From Paralithodes platypus (Eukaryota; Arthropoda; Malacostraca; Decapoda; Lithodidae): a stretch of 64,000 nucleotides of DNA. The stretch covers positions 25,161,078 through 25,225,077 of the forward strand of contig CM064517.1 of assembly GCA_032716605.1 (NCBI GenBank), read 5' to 3'. The notes beneath the pieces were generated by a model. It worked only from the letters and a program-made list of their open reading frames with translations. It searched no databases and had not been told where the DNA came from. Position 1 is the stretch's first letter. The number at the start of each line of letters is the position of its first letter. Positions 53,984 to 64,000 of this stretch are shown one piece after another. The translations under genes and the position numbers were made by a program.

Positions 53984-54110
53984 TGTCTTCGTGGTGCAAT
54001 GCATAAGTGTGTGATTTTCGATGTGAGCATCCTTGGTTCGAATCCCCGGACTGCCACATGTGTTTGTTAATTTCATTAATAGAGTTTAGGAGTAAAGTTG
54101 GTTGGTGGAG
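53984..54110 (+). mobile_element. tRNA-derived SINE (family S3)
   Basis: GTGGTGCAATGCATAAGTGT (A-box), CTTGGTTCGAATCCCCGG (B-box), CATGTGTTTGTTAATTTCAT and AGTAAAGTTGGTTGGTGG. Forward counterpart of 43240-43366. Confidence 0.85.
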
Positions 54111-54439
54111 AGAACATAATAATTATTGTGATATTACTAAAGTAATGAAAGTGATCAAATGTTATCTATTTAAAACAGCAGACTAGTTGATGATAATCCC
54201 AAAGCCTAATGTTTGTAAGTGATGGAACTAGTAGTTACTATAAGTACATTGTATTATTTGGAAATACAGTAAAAGTTTTGAATACCATAATATCTTTATT
54301 ATAATACATTTAATAGGATACAGTTCACCTTTGGTTCATACCAAAGGCTGGACTCTGAATATTTAAATCCCATTCAGTAAAGTAAGAGTATTTTGTTAGA
54401 TTAAAAAAAAAAATCAAAGTCAAAACAATGAATGGAATT

Positions 54440-54790
54440 TAGAATTCAGTTAGCAGTCACTTTGCAAAATTTTGCCAGTCCGAGCTCCGAACATCTCAGA
54501 ACTGTGGACATGCAAAATTTTCCAAAGTCCAAACCACCAAATTTTGCCAGTCCAGTCATAGACTGGACTCGGGGAAAAAGAATTTTATTGGTTTGGACTT
54601 TGGAAAATTCAGTTCAGATATGTTCAGCAAAATTTTTCAAAGTGGAACTTAAAAAAATTCAGGTGTAAACTTTGGAAAATTTCACAAGTCTAGAACTAGA
54701 CTTGTGAAATGTTCCAAAGTTTACACCACTGAAATTTTGCTTAAGTCCAGCCTCAGAGGCTAGACTTGTGAGAAATCACTCGTTACCCAA
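54440..54790. repeat. Cluster of palindromes built on TCCAAAGT / AGTCTAG units
   Basis: 54663-54726 is a palindrome (GTGTAAACTTTGGA..TCACAAGTCTAG, AA, CTAGACTTGTGA..TCCAAAGTTTACAC). A second pair, TTTTCCAAAGTCCAAACC and GGTTTGGACTTTGGAAAA, lies at 54517-54535 and 54590-54607. TGCCAGTCC/GACTGGACT motifs repeat around them. No gene. Confidence 0.85.
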
Positions 54791-54904
54791 ACATTTCACA
54801 CCACAAAAACTTTTCTATCTTATCATTAAGATAAGTTTTACCATCCAGGATTGGCCCAGCAACTCTGTGCATTTCAAACCTAGCCAGTCGTCTCGTTGGC
54901 TCAA

Positions 54905-55004
54905 TTAACCCTTTCAGTAGTCCCAACTTATTCTGGCTAACTTCAAAAGATTGTAGATTAAAATCATCAGGCTAGCCAGATAGTGACAGTACCAAAAGGG
55001 TTAA
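54905..55004. mobile_element. piggyBac-like MITE 6, short (TTAA-flanked)
   Basis: TTAA-CCCTTTCAGTAGTCCCAAC and GACAGTACCAAAAGGG-TTAA, with TTATTCTGGCTAAC near the left end; only 100 bp. Confidence 0.75.
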
Positions 55005-55442
55005 TAGAACTCATGACAAGCATGAGCTATAGAGGTTAGTTTGAAATGCACTAAGAACACATGCAACCCAGAAAAAACAGTACACAACCAAAGAGTCAGA
55101 GAAACATTACTTGCAATCTTAAGAGACTAAGACCAGACAAATAATGAGGGCTCTGACCTTTATCATTATGCTTCTAGAACATTCAACCAAATTACTTAAA
55201 CTTTAGTTTAGCACTTTCAGTAATGATGCTTGAACATATCCAGAGTTCATAATGATCCTTTTGGTTGTCAAACTGTTCATTCTAGGTTGCTAAACTTTAT
55301 ATCATGAGTCTGCCATATATAAATATAGTAACCCATCACAGAAAAGCCAAATAAACTTTTAATGATTTATAAAAACAGTCCGTAAATAAATCTTAGTAAA
55401 ATATCTGTATATGGTAACAAATTTACTTTTATTATGAATGTT

Positions 55443-55521
55443 ATTTATGAAAATATTACTTTCTTTGCATGTTAAGTGATATTTCACTTACCATGCAAAC
55501 AAAGTATGTATTTTCATAAAT
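55443..55521. repeat. Hairpin, about 36-bp arms
   Basis: ATTTATGAAAATATTACTTT and TTTGCATGTTAAGTG on the left pair with CACTTACCATGCAAAC and AAGTATGTATTTTCATAAAT on the right. Confidence 0.85.
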
Positions 55522-55746
55522 GGCATATACATCGTAAAATAATAGTTTTACCAATTTAAATACTTTACATCGACCAGCTATTTTTAAATCTTTAAGGTAT
55601 TTTGGCAGATTTTTTCAGTCAGTGATAGACAAAACTACATTTAAATATACAAACCAAAGATAGTTTTAAACCTACATAAATGCAGCCAAACCATTGCTTA
55701 CATGATACAGTACTCTTAAGCAATGATAAGTACACTAATGGAATCA

Positions 55747-56290
55747 TTAACCCTCTCATAAAAGAATAAGTCATGCTGGCTAAGGAGAAATTGTATGCAC
55801 TTCAGGACAACCTCTAGGAATAATAAAGTATAAAACTCAATTAGACCCAGATCCTTCCAAAGCTTAATAAAATCATCCAATAGCCAGAATTAACATGTCA
55901 TGCTGGCTAAGAGAAATTCTATGCACTCAAGGAATAATTAAGAGCATAAATGCCAAAATAATTCCAAAGCAACATAAAATAATCAAATATCCATAATTAA
56001 CTTACTCATATTTATCAAGGGGCTCATAATCACTTTCAGTAATTATAGCAGTAAATATATAAAGGCCAAAATTCTAACCCAATTCAAATATGATGCACTT
56101 TGGGAATATTGGCTAGCATTCAATTATATTCAGCTTAGGAAGTACCAGATCAATCTCAAGGGTTAATACATAACTATTACCCCTCATTGCTAAACAGCCT
56201 TCCTAAGCTGCATATAATAGTCAGGTAACCAAAATTAACTTTGTGATTCATATTCATCAAATGGTTTTCATATTCATCAAATGGTTAACT
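55747..56290. repeat. Degenerate piggyBac-like MITE remnants
   Basis: TTAACCCTCTCATAAAAG, repeated CATGCTGGCTAAG, AAGCTTAATAAAATCATCCAATAGCCAG, and TTCATCAAATGGTT twice near 56245-56283. These are family motifs (CTGGC, CTTAGGAAG, AATAAAATC) without clear ends. Confidence 0.5.
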
Positions 56291-57370
56291 AAAAAGGCTA
56301 AAGTAAATAAACTGCATTACCACATCTATTTCCTAGTCAACTCTTCCAGTCATAGAACTCTCACATAAAGTGATTGCCAATTATTAATCTTAGTGGCAAA
56401 GATATCTGGCTTAATTATAATAGAATAGCCTTTTATAATTGCCCAATATTCTTTACCATTAACATCAATAAACAGTAATCAAGCATGGGATTTTCATAAT
56501 TTGGTTAGAGTCACCCAGGGAATAAGATAGGAAAGTTTCAGCCCATTTCTTCTAGCCTTTTAGAGTTTCAAGAAGGTTGGCCGATCATATATTAAAATAC
56601 AGAACCAGATTTGTAAGCAGTATTTTCTTTGAAATATAAATATAAATACCATCACAAAAATCAAGGGACATTAATATATATCAAAATGCACAAGTACATT
56701 TCCATAAATATTTAATCTCAGCTAGATTGCAGTGGGCATTTTCTATTAATATAACTCCTTACAACACCGCATACAAATCTTATGCTGTACCCTAAATTAC
56801 TTTTTCTCCAATAAGTTCAATAGATTCCATAGCATGTACTTATTTATGGCTAAAGAGTATCTCAACAGAATAAATTTTAGAATGTGCAAACTTTTAGTGA
56901 TGTCAAGTAGTCCTTGACAAAATCTACTACAGTATACGGAGTAAAATCATTTCTACTGCATATATTTTCATTTTTGTATATATATTACAGATTTAAAGTA
57001 TCGATTTGTTGTTAAGTCTCCAATCATCAGGACACCCACCCTACCCCCAGCTCTTGAGCAAGGAGTGTATGGTGGTAAAAACAATAATTTTGAATGCATA
57101 TATAATTTTCCTCTTAAATATACCATGACTTATATTTTCAGAGGGAATTACATTGCCTTCATAAATCAATACTTAATTAGTCTTCAAACATATACAAAAT
57201 AATGCACATTCTAAAATAATCATTCCATTAAAGATTTCATTACTGTATTATGCAGTTGTAGAAAAATATGCATCACTTCTATATCCAGTATCAATAAAGA
57301 CAACTTTGAGTCAACAATAGAACAATGAAAACTTAAATATTGCAAAATTTCTAGTACTTCCATTTTATTT
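56291..57370. other. AT-rich DNA with a family C fragment
   Basis: Family C signature at about 56500-56590 (AGTCACCCAGGGAATAAGAT, AGTTTCAGCCCATTTCTTCT). Otherwise nothing recognised. Confidence 0.45.
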
Positions 57371-57374
57371 TTTT

Positions 57375-57750
57375 GGGAAAATTGCAATTGGGCCCGAGTA
57401 TATAGATAGAATTTTTCCTGCTGTCTCATGTTGGCCAACCCCACCTATGGAGTATGTGCCAGAGTATATACAAATTCCCAAATTAATTACTTTAATTGCA
57501 AAGTATTTTGACAAACACTAAGATTTAATTAAATTTTAATTTGGGCTCTGTCTCAAGTCTGCCAACCCCAGCTATGGGGTATGTGCCCGAGTATATACAT
57601 AAATACCCAATTTCATTACTTTAAATTTTCAGTCTTTGGACAAACTCAAATATTCTACAAATTATATTTATTTAAATGTTAAACTCTCTGTGCAGGCTCA
57701 GTCTCAAGTCTGCAAACCCAAACTATGGGGTATATACCAGAGTATAGATT
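57375..57750 (+). repeat. Three 3' pieces of family D in a row
   Basis: TGGAGTATGTGCCAGAGTAT at 57448, GGGGTATGTGCCCGAGTATA at 57573 and GGGGTATATACCAGAGTATA at 57726. Each is preceded by GTCTCA(A)GT and TGCC/GCAAACCC and followed by CCCAA/ATTTAATTACTTTAA. They form a loose tandem series of about 150-bp units. Confidence 0.75.
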
Positions 57751-57920
57751 TAATTACTTTAATTTCAAAGTCTATTTTGCAAGCAATATTTTGTTATGAA
57801 TTTCTTTCTATTGAAGTCTCAAGTTGTCAATATTAAAACTCAATCAGAAGAATTATTAATCATCTACAACTGCATCTCCAAAAGTAAACTTTAATCATCT
57901 ATACAAACAGAACTTGCACC

Positions 57921-58110
57921 TTAAACTTTCAGTATGCAATTACTTCCTTTATTCTGGCGAATAGATTATTTATTCAGCTTAGGTAGGGCCTGTGAGAGTC
58001 AGAAGGTTGATCTAGTCATTGCCCTTTACGTTCAAAGGTCCCTCTTAAACTGCTCAAATTTGTCAAAAAGCCAGAATATGGACAAATGTATTGCATTCCA
58101 AAAGGATTAA
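57921..58110. mobile_element. piggyBac-like MITE 7 (TTAA-flanked)
   Basis: TTAA-ACTTTCAGTATGCAATTAC, TTTATTCTGGCGAATAGA and CAGCTTAGGTAGGGCC; right end AGCCAGAATATGGAC, CATTCCAAAAGGA-TTAA. Confidence 0.75.
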
Positions 58111-58257
58111 TACACCATGAGTTAGTGAAATTTTTAGCTCCATGTTAAACAGACAAATAAATACATAAATCATAAATATAACAAATAAGCCCTTTACAAA
58201 TGTAGTAATCGTTGTATAAAACTATGTATGAACTAAACTTATACCAATCCTACTAAA

Positions 58258-58502
58258 ACTTGAACTACTTCCTTTAACGTGACGATAGTGCGTTGTTATA
58301 TGTGCGATTGGTTTGCTTGGGAAACAGATTAACTTGCTCATGTAGTGATGTACACCCTATGTGGTGGATTGTGTTCTTTTATTTAATAATTTTCATTTTA
58401 GTAAACGTTGTTTCCACATAGCGATTTTGATAATTTAATTTGACTTTATATTGTCCTTGTCCCAATTTTGGTTTGTTTAGTTTGCAAGTTTTACATTTTA
58501 AT
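58258..58502 (+). repeat. Dispersed repeat family A, full-length copy 12
   Basis: CTTGAACTACTTCCTTTAAC to AAGTTTTACATTTTAATC; three differences (all G/A) from copy 2 over about 230 bases. Confidence 0.9.
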
Positions 58503-59011
58503 CATTCAATAAAACTATGAACTAACTAAAAGCCTATTAATTATACCTAATTTAGTAGTAATTCTATAAAACTATGAACTAAAAGCCTATTGATTATACC
58601 TATAACTAAACTAACTTTCATACTGTACTATAGACCAAGGCATCACTATCTCTGTCTTCCCGAGTATCATAAAAGATAATCCTTATTACCATATATAGGT
58701 ACAGTACTGTATTAATAACTACTCTTCTCATAAGCTATAAGCAAAAATAACAAATGTAACCTTCCGATTCAAAGTATTTTAAAGATATACCGTCAAATTT
58801 ATAACTTTTTCAATCCTCATTCCTAAATACAGCTATATATCCCATATTATATATATATATATATATATATATTCCCAATGACCAATTAGAGTTTACGGAA
58901 TTCTACAATAATCTGCCCAAAAATTTACTTTCAGAGAACTGGTACTGTACTAGAGTAATATAGCTAATATTTCTAGCATTTGGGAAGTCAGCCAGGGTAT
59001 CTTATTTGGAC
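58503..59011. other. AT-rich DNA
   Basis: A direct repeat of about 60 bp (AACTAAAAGCCTATTAATTA / AACTAAAAGCCTATTGATTA) at 58510-58620, (AT)n at 58848-58871, and a family C fragment at 58945-59000. Confidence 0.5.
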
Positions 59012-59135
59012 CATCCTGGTGGTGTAATGGTTAAGGTGGCAAAAATCTGTGTGTGAGAACCCGGGTTCGAATCCCGGTGGATCATATATACTTTAATTAA
59101 TTTCATTGGGGGTGTGGTGGGGAGATAAATAAAAT
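59012..59135 (+). mobile_element. tRNA-derived SINE (family S2)
   Basis: CTGGTGGTGTAATGGTTAAG (A-box) and CCGGGTTCGAATCCCGG (B-box), then TTTAATTAATTTCATTGGGG. Related to 36634-36770. Confidence 0.85.
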
Positions 59136-60360
59136 TTATAGGCAAATTTCTCAGAGCATCAGTCATATTTTCAGCCCCAATTATATACATTACACTATTC
59201 TTAGACTTCACTGGACTTTATATAAATGACAAACAGTTACTTCCTTCAGGCTAACATTTGTTATTGAATTCTTAGCCTTCCAGCCTATTAAACTAATATT
59301 CAGAATGTATAGAGACCATTAATCCACTTTTACTCAGCTTAATAAAGATCTAAAGTTATAAATGGACAATTAAAGTTTGCTTCCATTCCCGTAGTATTTT
59401 TTAATTATTTCAGGTAATTTACTCATTACACCAGTAGGTAAATCTTTAACTTATAAATTTAATTTATAATTTAAAAGTTCTATACCAACACTTCACTTAG
59501 GGATACTGCATTTGCAACTATAATATATACAGTACTATAGATTCTTTAAGAGAGTACCGGATCAAATCAAAAAATTTACTGCAAACTTATTTGCCATTAG
59601 TCTCACAAACTAGAATGGAGTTTCACTTACGCCAACATCATTTGCTCTTACTTAATAAGATTTCAAACTTTATTACTAATTGCTATTTTGACAAGTACTT
59701 GGTCTTTATATAGTCATTTGTGTTTTAGTTTCTTTTGCAACTTTTACATTCAAATTTCTAACTAAGCTGCCAGACTAATTACAAAAACATTAAAGACTAC
59801 AGTATATAGAACCAATCATTATCAGATCTTTTACCAAATTTATTCCTAGCATATTTTACTATTTATAACTAGTCACTACTACAACTAGGTACTTCTATTT
59901 TCAGCCTAACCCTATCCATTGAACAATACAGCATATCAAAATGTATAATGGGCTTATATGGTATATATACAATTCACATCTCGTATTTTTCTTTATTTAC
60001 CAATGGAACAAAAAATGTCAAAAACTTACAATAGTGCATTAAAATCAGTCGGTAAAATAAATTAGGTTAAAGCTTGGATACTGCAGATAAATTCCTTTCC
60101 TTAACTTAGGAGAGTTAACGAAAGCAACTCTAATCAGTAACCAAAGCTCTCTCATTCACTTTTACCTTGCCAAGTTCGGTTTGTATAAATTTACTCAGTT
60201 AGCAATGTTTACAGAAACCTTACAAACTTAAAATATTTCCAAAACACCAGGATGGAAATTCTTTTGAGTTAATAAACACCTTCAGGATTAGGAAGCGTTC
60301 AGTTTATTCAATCATTACATGATTTTATTCACCTTAGGAAGGATCTATGGATTCATATTT
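59136..60360. other. AT-rich DNA with one family A fragment
   Basis: Family A 3' part, diverged, at 59688-59753 (ACTTGGTCTTTATATAGTC to TTTGCAACTTTTACATTC). No gene seen. Confidence 0.45.
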
Positions 60361-60541
60361 TTCACCAACCAACTTTACTTCTAAACTCAATGAAAAATAC
60401 AGGAGACACTCAGACTCGAACCACGGATATTACTAAAGTAAATTTAATGAAAAATACTGTACATGTGGCACTCCAAGGACTCTAACCTAGGAGACACAAA
60501 AATTCTGCACATTTATGCATTACGCTATAAAGACCGTTAAA
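60361..60541 (-). mobile_element. SINE family S3, two partial copies overlapping
   Basis: CACCAACCAACTTTACTTCT, then CTCAGACTCGAACCACGG, followed by a second body with CATGTGGCACTCCAAGGAC, TCTAACCTAGGAGACAC and TTTATGCATTACGCTATAAA. A partial tandem or nested pair. Confidence 0.75.
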
Positions 60542-61045
60542 GAATTATGCACAAGGCTACGATATATTGGGTAGATTTGAGTTGCCAAAGACCTTCCTAA
60601 AACAGAAATTATATAAAGATCGAATAAACCTTATGCGCATCTTAATACAGAGGGAGCCAAGACTCTCCAAACATTGCTTCTGAAGGAATATAAATACCAG
60701 TGGAACAATTAATACCCCGAAGCTAAGCCTACATAAACGCACTCTCTCCGTTCATCCCTATATCCCGGGCACCTCGGGGGCAGGACCTGACTTTCGGAAT
60801 CACTACTTATTGACAACCTTGTTGCGTACTAGCAGGAGACTGTTATGAATGACCTTACTAGTTTTCAGGCTGCAGTCGTGGGCCCGGAATATACTCAATA
60901 AAACAAATAAAATAAAAGTTCTACAGCTAAAAACATTAAATTTAAAGTTACCCTTCCTAGCATAATCCCACCCCCTATCTCCCAGAATATACTAACAAAA
61001 CAATAAAAATAAAAGTAATAAATCTAATTAGTACCACCCATTTAA

Positions 61046-61290
61046 ATAAAAGTTATAAATCTAATAAGTAACACCCCATTCTTATCAATTACAAACTCAA
61101 ATTTACTTTAATAAACTGATTAAAGCATATGGTCGTCCCGGGATTCAAACCCGGGACACCACACCCAGAACATAAGCACCTTAAGCCATTACACCAACAA
61201 CTTTACTTCTAAACTCAATGAAATCAACAAATACATGTGGCACTCCAAAGACTCTAACCTAGGATACTCACACCAAAATTACTTTAATTT
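61046..61290 (-). mobile_element. SINE family S1 followed by a truncated family S3 copy
   Basis: S1: AAGTAACACCCCATTC to CCATTACACCAACAA (61046-61200), with B-box complement GGGATTCAAACCCGGGAC. S3: CAACTTTACTTCTAAACTCA to GGATACTCACACCAAAATT (61197-61284), its A-box end missing. The two share the CCAACAA junction. Confidence 0.8.
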
Positions 61291-61796
61291 TGAAGTTAAT
61301 CCCCCCACCCAAAACTATTCTCCCCCGCCCGAGAGATATGCTCCGCGGTTCCAATATTAAATTTGTGAACTAACTTACTGCATTCAATCCCCATTTCAGG
61401 GCAGCAGTACTGTACAAGGGGCAGATCCCTTCTGGCACTCCTCCATTCACATTCCGGATAAGTAGATAGGTTATAGGATTCAATTTTTGGCAAGATTTGG
61501 AGATCATCTCAAATAACTTTAATTTTACTTTCATCACAGTTACCCTTACAGTTTTATTAAGCTTAGGAAACATCAGTACGAATCAAATACGCTTTGATGC
61601 CATAGACCCTTCATAAACTTAATAAAATTGAAGGAAAACTACAATAAAGCAGGAATTACAGTCTGGATTTAAATTTAGTGAACACTTTTCTATAAATTTG
61701 TGATAACCATTCACTGAAGTCTCCGATCATTAGGGCACCCAGCTATAAGTCAGCAGGGAGTACATGGTGGTAAAAACTGCCTCAAATATAATACTT

Positions 61797-61877
61797 AGCC
61801 ATTTTGATTAGTGGTCTTGTCTTTTTACTGCGTTCCTCTAAGTTTTGTTTATTTTGCAACTTTTAAATTATAATTTC
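61797..61877 (+). repeat. Dispersed repeat family A, 3' part
   Basis: TAGCCATTTTGATTAGTGG to TTTATTTTGCAACTTTTAA. Confidence 0.65.
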
Positions 61878-61909
61878 AGTTAAAAAGATAGTTCAACTTT
61901 CTTACAATT

Positions 61910-62060
61910 GCCCCATTTGTGTGGCATTTTTTAACTTTTTATCGGCCTTTGGCAGAGCCATTTTTCTACCGAAAAAGGCACCAATTTTTTTAGAGGGTCT
62001 TTAGTATATATTTAAACCTTTGAAGTCAAAGGAATTTTTTAGTAATTATATTTTTTCACA
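61910..62060 (+). repeat. Fold-back family arm
   Basis: TCGGCCTTTGGCAGAGCC, ATTTTTCTACCGAAAAAGGC; compare 19740-19790. Confidence 0.5.
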
Positions 62061-62180
62061 AAAACTTTACTTCTAATCTCAATGAAATCAACAAATACAA
62101 GACACTCTCCAAGGACTCTAACCAAAGATACTCACACCAATATTCTGCACATTTATGCATTATGCTATCAAGACAATTAA
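62061..62180 (-). mobile_element. SINE family S3
   Basis: AACTTTACTTCTAATCTCAA, CTCCAAGGACTCTAACC, AAAGATACTCACACC, TTTATGCATTATGCTATCAA. Confidence 0.75.
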
Positions 62181-63055
62181 ACATGAAAGGTCATAGTTTA
62201 AGTATTACGCTATCAAATCATGCCAAAATATTACAATCCTTCGTAACCGTACCTATTCTACCATCACTATCAGACAACGTTAATAAAGTATCCTACTTGT
62301 TCCACTGGGTTACCATTTTAAAGTTTACCCTGTAAGCATATCATTTGGCTACATTCATGTTTATAGAGGATATATCATGTTAGGCTGGATTTAGAAGTTG
62401 TAATAGATATGAGAGAGGGGGAGGGGGGATTCAGGGCGCTACAGGACAGACAGTCATTTTCAACATCAATACTAATATTCGCCGCGGTCCCTTCAAGGTC
62501 CGGTACTAACGGCTCATATGTTCTCTAACATTTACCGATGAAAAGGCTCCAGAATATACTAAAAATAAATTACAGTACGCTAAGTCAATGCTCATATCCG
62601 CCGCGGTGCCGTAGGCACAGCATATACCAAAATATAGTATGGACAATTTTCTATCAAAATATGTACGAAGGGTACTTTTTAAGCTTCATTGAAGTCTAGA
62701 GCAAACTACATTTTTTCTATCAAAAAAAAAAAAAAAATCTTGTAAAGTTGGATTGAAAGTCTACAGAGCAAACCAAGAAATGTTTTCAGCAAACTGACAT
62801 TTTATCGATCTAAAACAACAAAATACATTTAAAGTTTGATTGAAAGTCTACAAAGCAAACCGACATTTTTCTATCGAAAAATGCACAAGGGGTACTTTAT
62901 TTTAAGCTTGATTGACGTCTAGAGAGCAAACAAAGTAATAACAAATAAATAAGCAATTAAATACGCCGCTCTATAGATAATATTTCTTATATTTTATTTT
63001 ATTTTAAGCCGTGAGTCTTGTTCTAGACTCAGTAGTCTGGTTAAACAAACTTCAT
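62181..63055. repeat. Diverged tandem series of ATTTTTCTATCGAAAAATG-type repeats
   Basis: Between 62640 and 62940 the sequence TTTCTATC(G)AAAA..., AGCTT(C/G)ATTGA and GTCTA(C/G)AGAGCAAAC recurs four times at 80-120 bp spacing. It belongs to the fold-back family tail seen near 12510 and 19760. No gene. Confidence 0.6.
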
Positions 63056-63160
63056 TAATTTTAGCAAGCGTTTTTGCCACAGCAATTTTGAAGTTATTTT
63101 GACTTTATATAGACTGTCAAAGTTTTGGTTTGTTTAGTTTGCAAGTTTTAAATTTTAATA
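63056..63160 (+). repeat. Dispersed repeat family A, 3' part
   Basis: TTTTAGCAAGCGTTTTTGCC to AGTTTGCAAGTTTTAAATTT. Confidence 0.7.
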
Positions 63161-63485
63161 AGTAAATAAGCAAATACAGTATATAAGCCGTTCTATAGAT
63201 AATAATAAATACAATGGGGAAGGTGACCGAGTATATAGATAGTATATAGATAAAGATTAAGTACTGTGGGACCAGGGATTACTTTTAACCGTTAATTTGC
63301 TAATGCAATGGCGAACATTTAGGTAACTGATTTTAAGAAATATATTCTAATTCAGTGCACGCTCATTTTATTTAATTATTTTATAACTTTTTAGTTTTAA
63401 GTTTAATTTCGGACAAATTTTAATTACTTTTGCCACATACCGTATATAAGGTGGAGTTTCTATTATTTTAAATTTTAAAGTTATA

Positions 63486-63829
63486 TTAACCCTCTCCGAC
63501 ATATGACCCGATTTTGAGCCTATTAGGGATACTTTAAAGCCCTTGTTACCATCAGGGGTATTTAGAAACTTTTAGTTTACCGTAGTTACTTCAACCTCTG
63601 CAGTTGTCTTTGAGTTAGCTGTGTTGAGCCTATTGGGGATACTTTAAATCCTTTGTTACCATCAGGGGTATTTAGAAACATTTACTTTTAGTTACTTCAA
63701 CCTCTGCAGTTGTCTTTGAGTTAGCTGTGGGCAGAAAACTAATTTTGGAGAGGTAATTATAAGAGTGAGAGTACTCCATTTCTTATTGCTAATCTGGCAA
63801 CCTGAGTCATAAGAGTTTGAAGGGGTTAA
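63486..63829. mobile_element. piggyBac-like element with internal tandem duplication
   Basis: TTAA-CCCTCTCCGACATATGACCC and GAGTCATAAGAGTTTGAAGGGG-TTAA are inverted ends. Between them a 111-bp unit (TTGAGCCTATTAGGGATACT to GAGTTAGCTGTG) occurs twice, at 63513-63623 and 63624-63729. Confidence 0.75.
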
Positions 63830-64000
63830 TTTGAACAGTAACTTTTAGTTACTTTTAAAGTTTTATATATACAATTTACTTGCTAAATGCAATACCGAAG
63901 ATTTAAAAGGAACATTGTAATTCAGTCCAGTAATTTTATTTCACATTAGAAGTTTGTGGTTTTCAAAGTTTAAATTCCGATCATTTTACATTAATTTTTA

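Overview
This is eukaryotic nuclear DNA, most likely from an arthropod and probably a decapod crustacean. Four things point that way: very long CT, CA, TA and CTAT microsatellites, short interstitial TTAGG runs (the arthropod telomere unit), AT-rich intergenic sequence packed with small DNA-transposon derivatives, and several non-LTR retrotransposon lineages that cannot be bacterial. The species call is inference. No rRNA gene, intact tRNA gene, CRISPR array or bacterial operon is visible.

Layout. 1-2.9 kb: the 5' part of a minus-strand non-LTR retrotransposon (2A-like motif, zinc finger, endonuclease, reverse transcriptase), broken by frameshifts and a stop. 2.9-9.4 kb: microsatellites surrounding the only host-gene candidate, a plus-strand chain of exons (6296-6444, alternative copy 6661-6758, 7659-7828, terminal 8527-8993) whose splice sites and codon phases agree. 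A pyrimidine-rich possible upstream exon lies at 4182-4855. 9.4-31 kb: almost only small elements. These are TTAA-flanked piggyBac-like MITEs, TTA/TAA-flanked Harbinger-like MITEs, TA-flanked Tigger-like elements, tRNA-derived SINEs, fold-back repeats and fragments of LINE reverse transcriptases. 31-46 kb: more of the same, with an almost perfect 204-bp palindrome (33590-33793), a 1.3-kb Tigger-like composite (38736-40029), a perfect 31-bp minisatellite (41519-41732), a four-layer nested insertion (41938-43201) and an RTE-type retroelement twice interrupted by the same short repeat (44535-46009). 46.0-53.1 kb: a nearly full-length I-group retrotransposon with 5' UTR, gag-like ORF1 with three CCHC knuckles, ORF2 endonuclease/reverse transcriptase, RNase H and a TAATG tail, inactivated by about five frameshifts. 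53.1-64 kb: AT-rich DNA with SINEs, MITEs, palindromes and copies of the dispersed repeat called family A here.

Only the 4.2-9.0 kb exon chain looks like a working host gene; I do not recognise its family. Everything else coding is retrotransposon-derived and damaged. The window is mainly a record of nested transposition, and the nests give precise boundaries for several short repeat families. The items most worth following are the 2A-like motif in frame with the zinc finger and endonuclease, the tandemly duplicated phase-compatible exon, and family A, a repeat without terminal inverted repeats that has inserted into two places of one retroelement.
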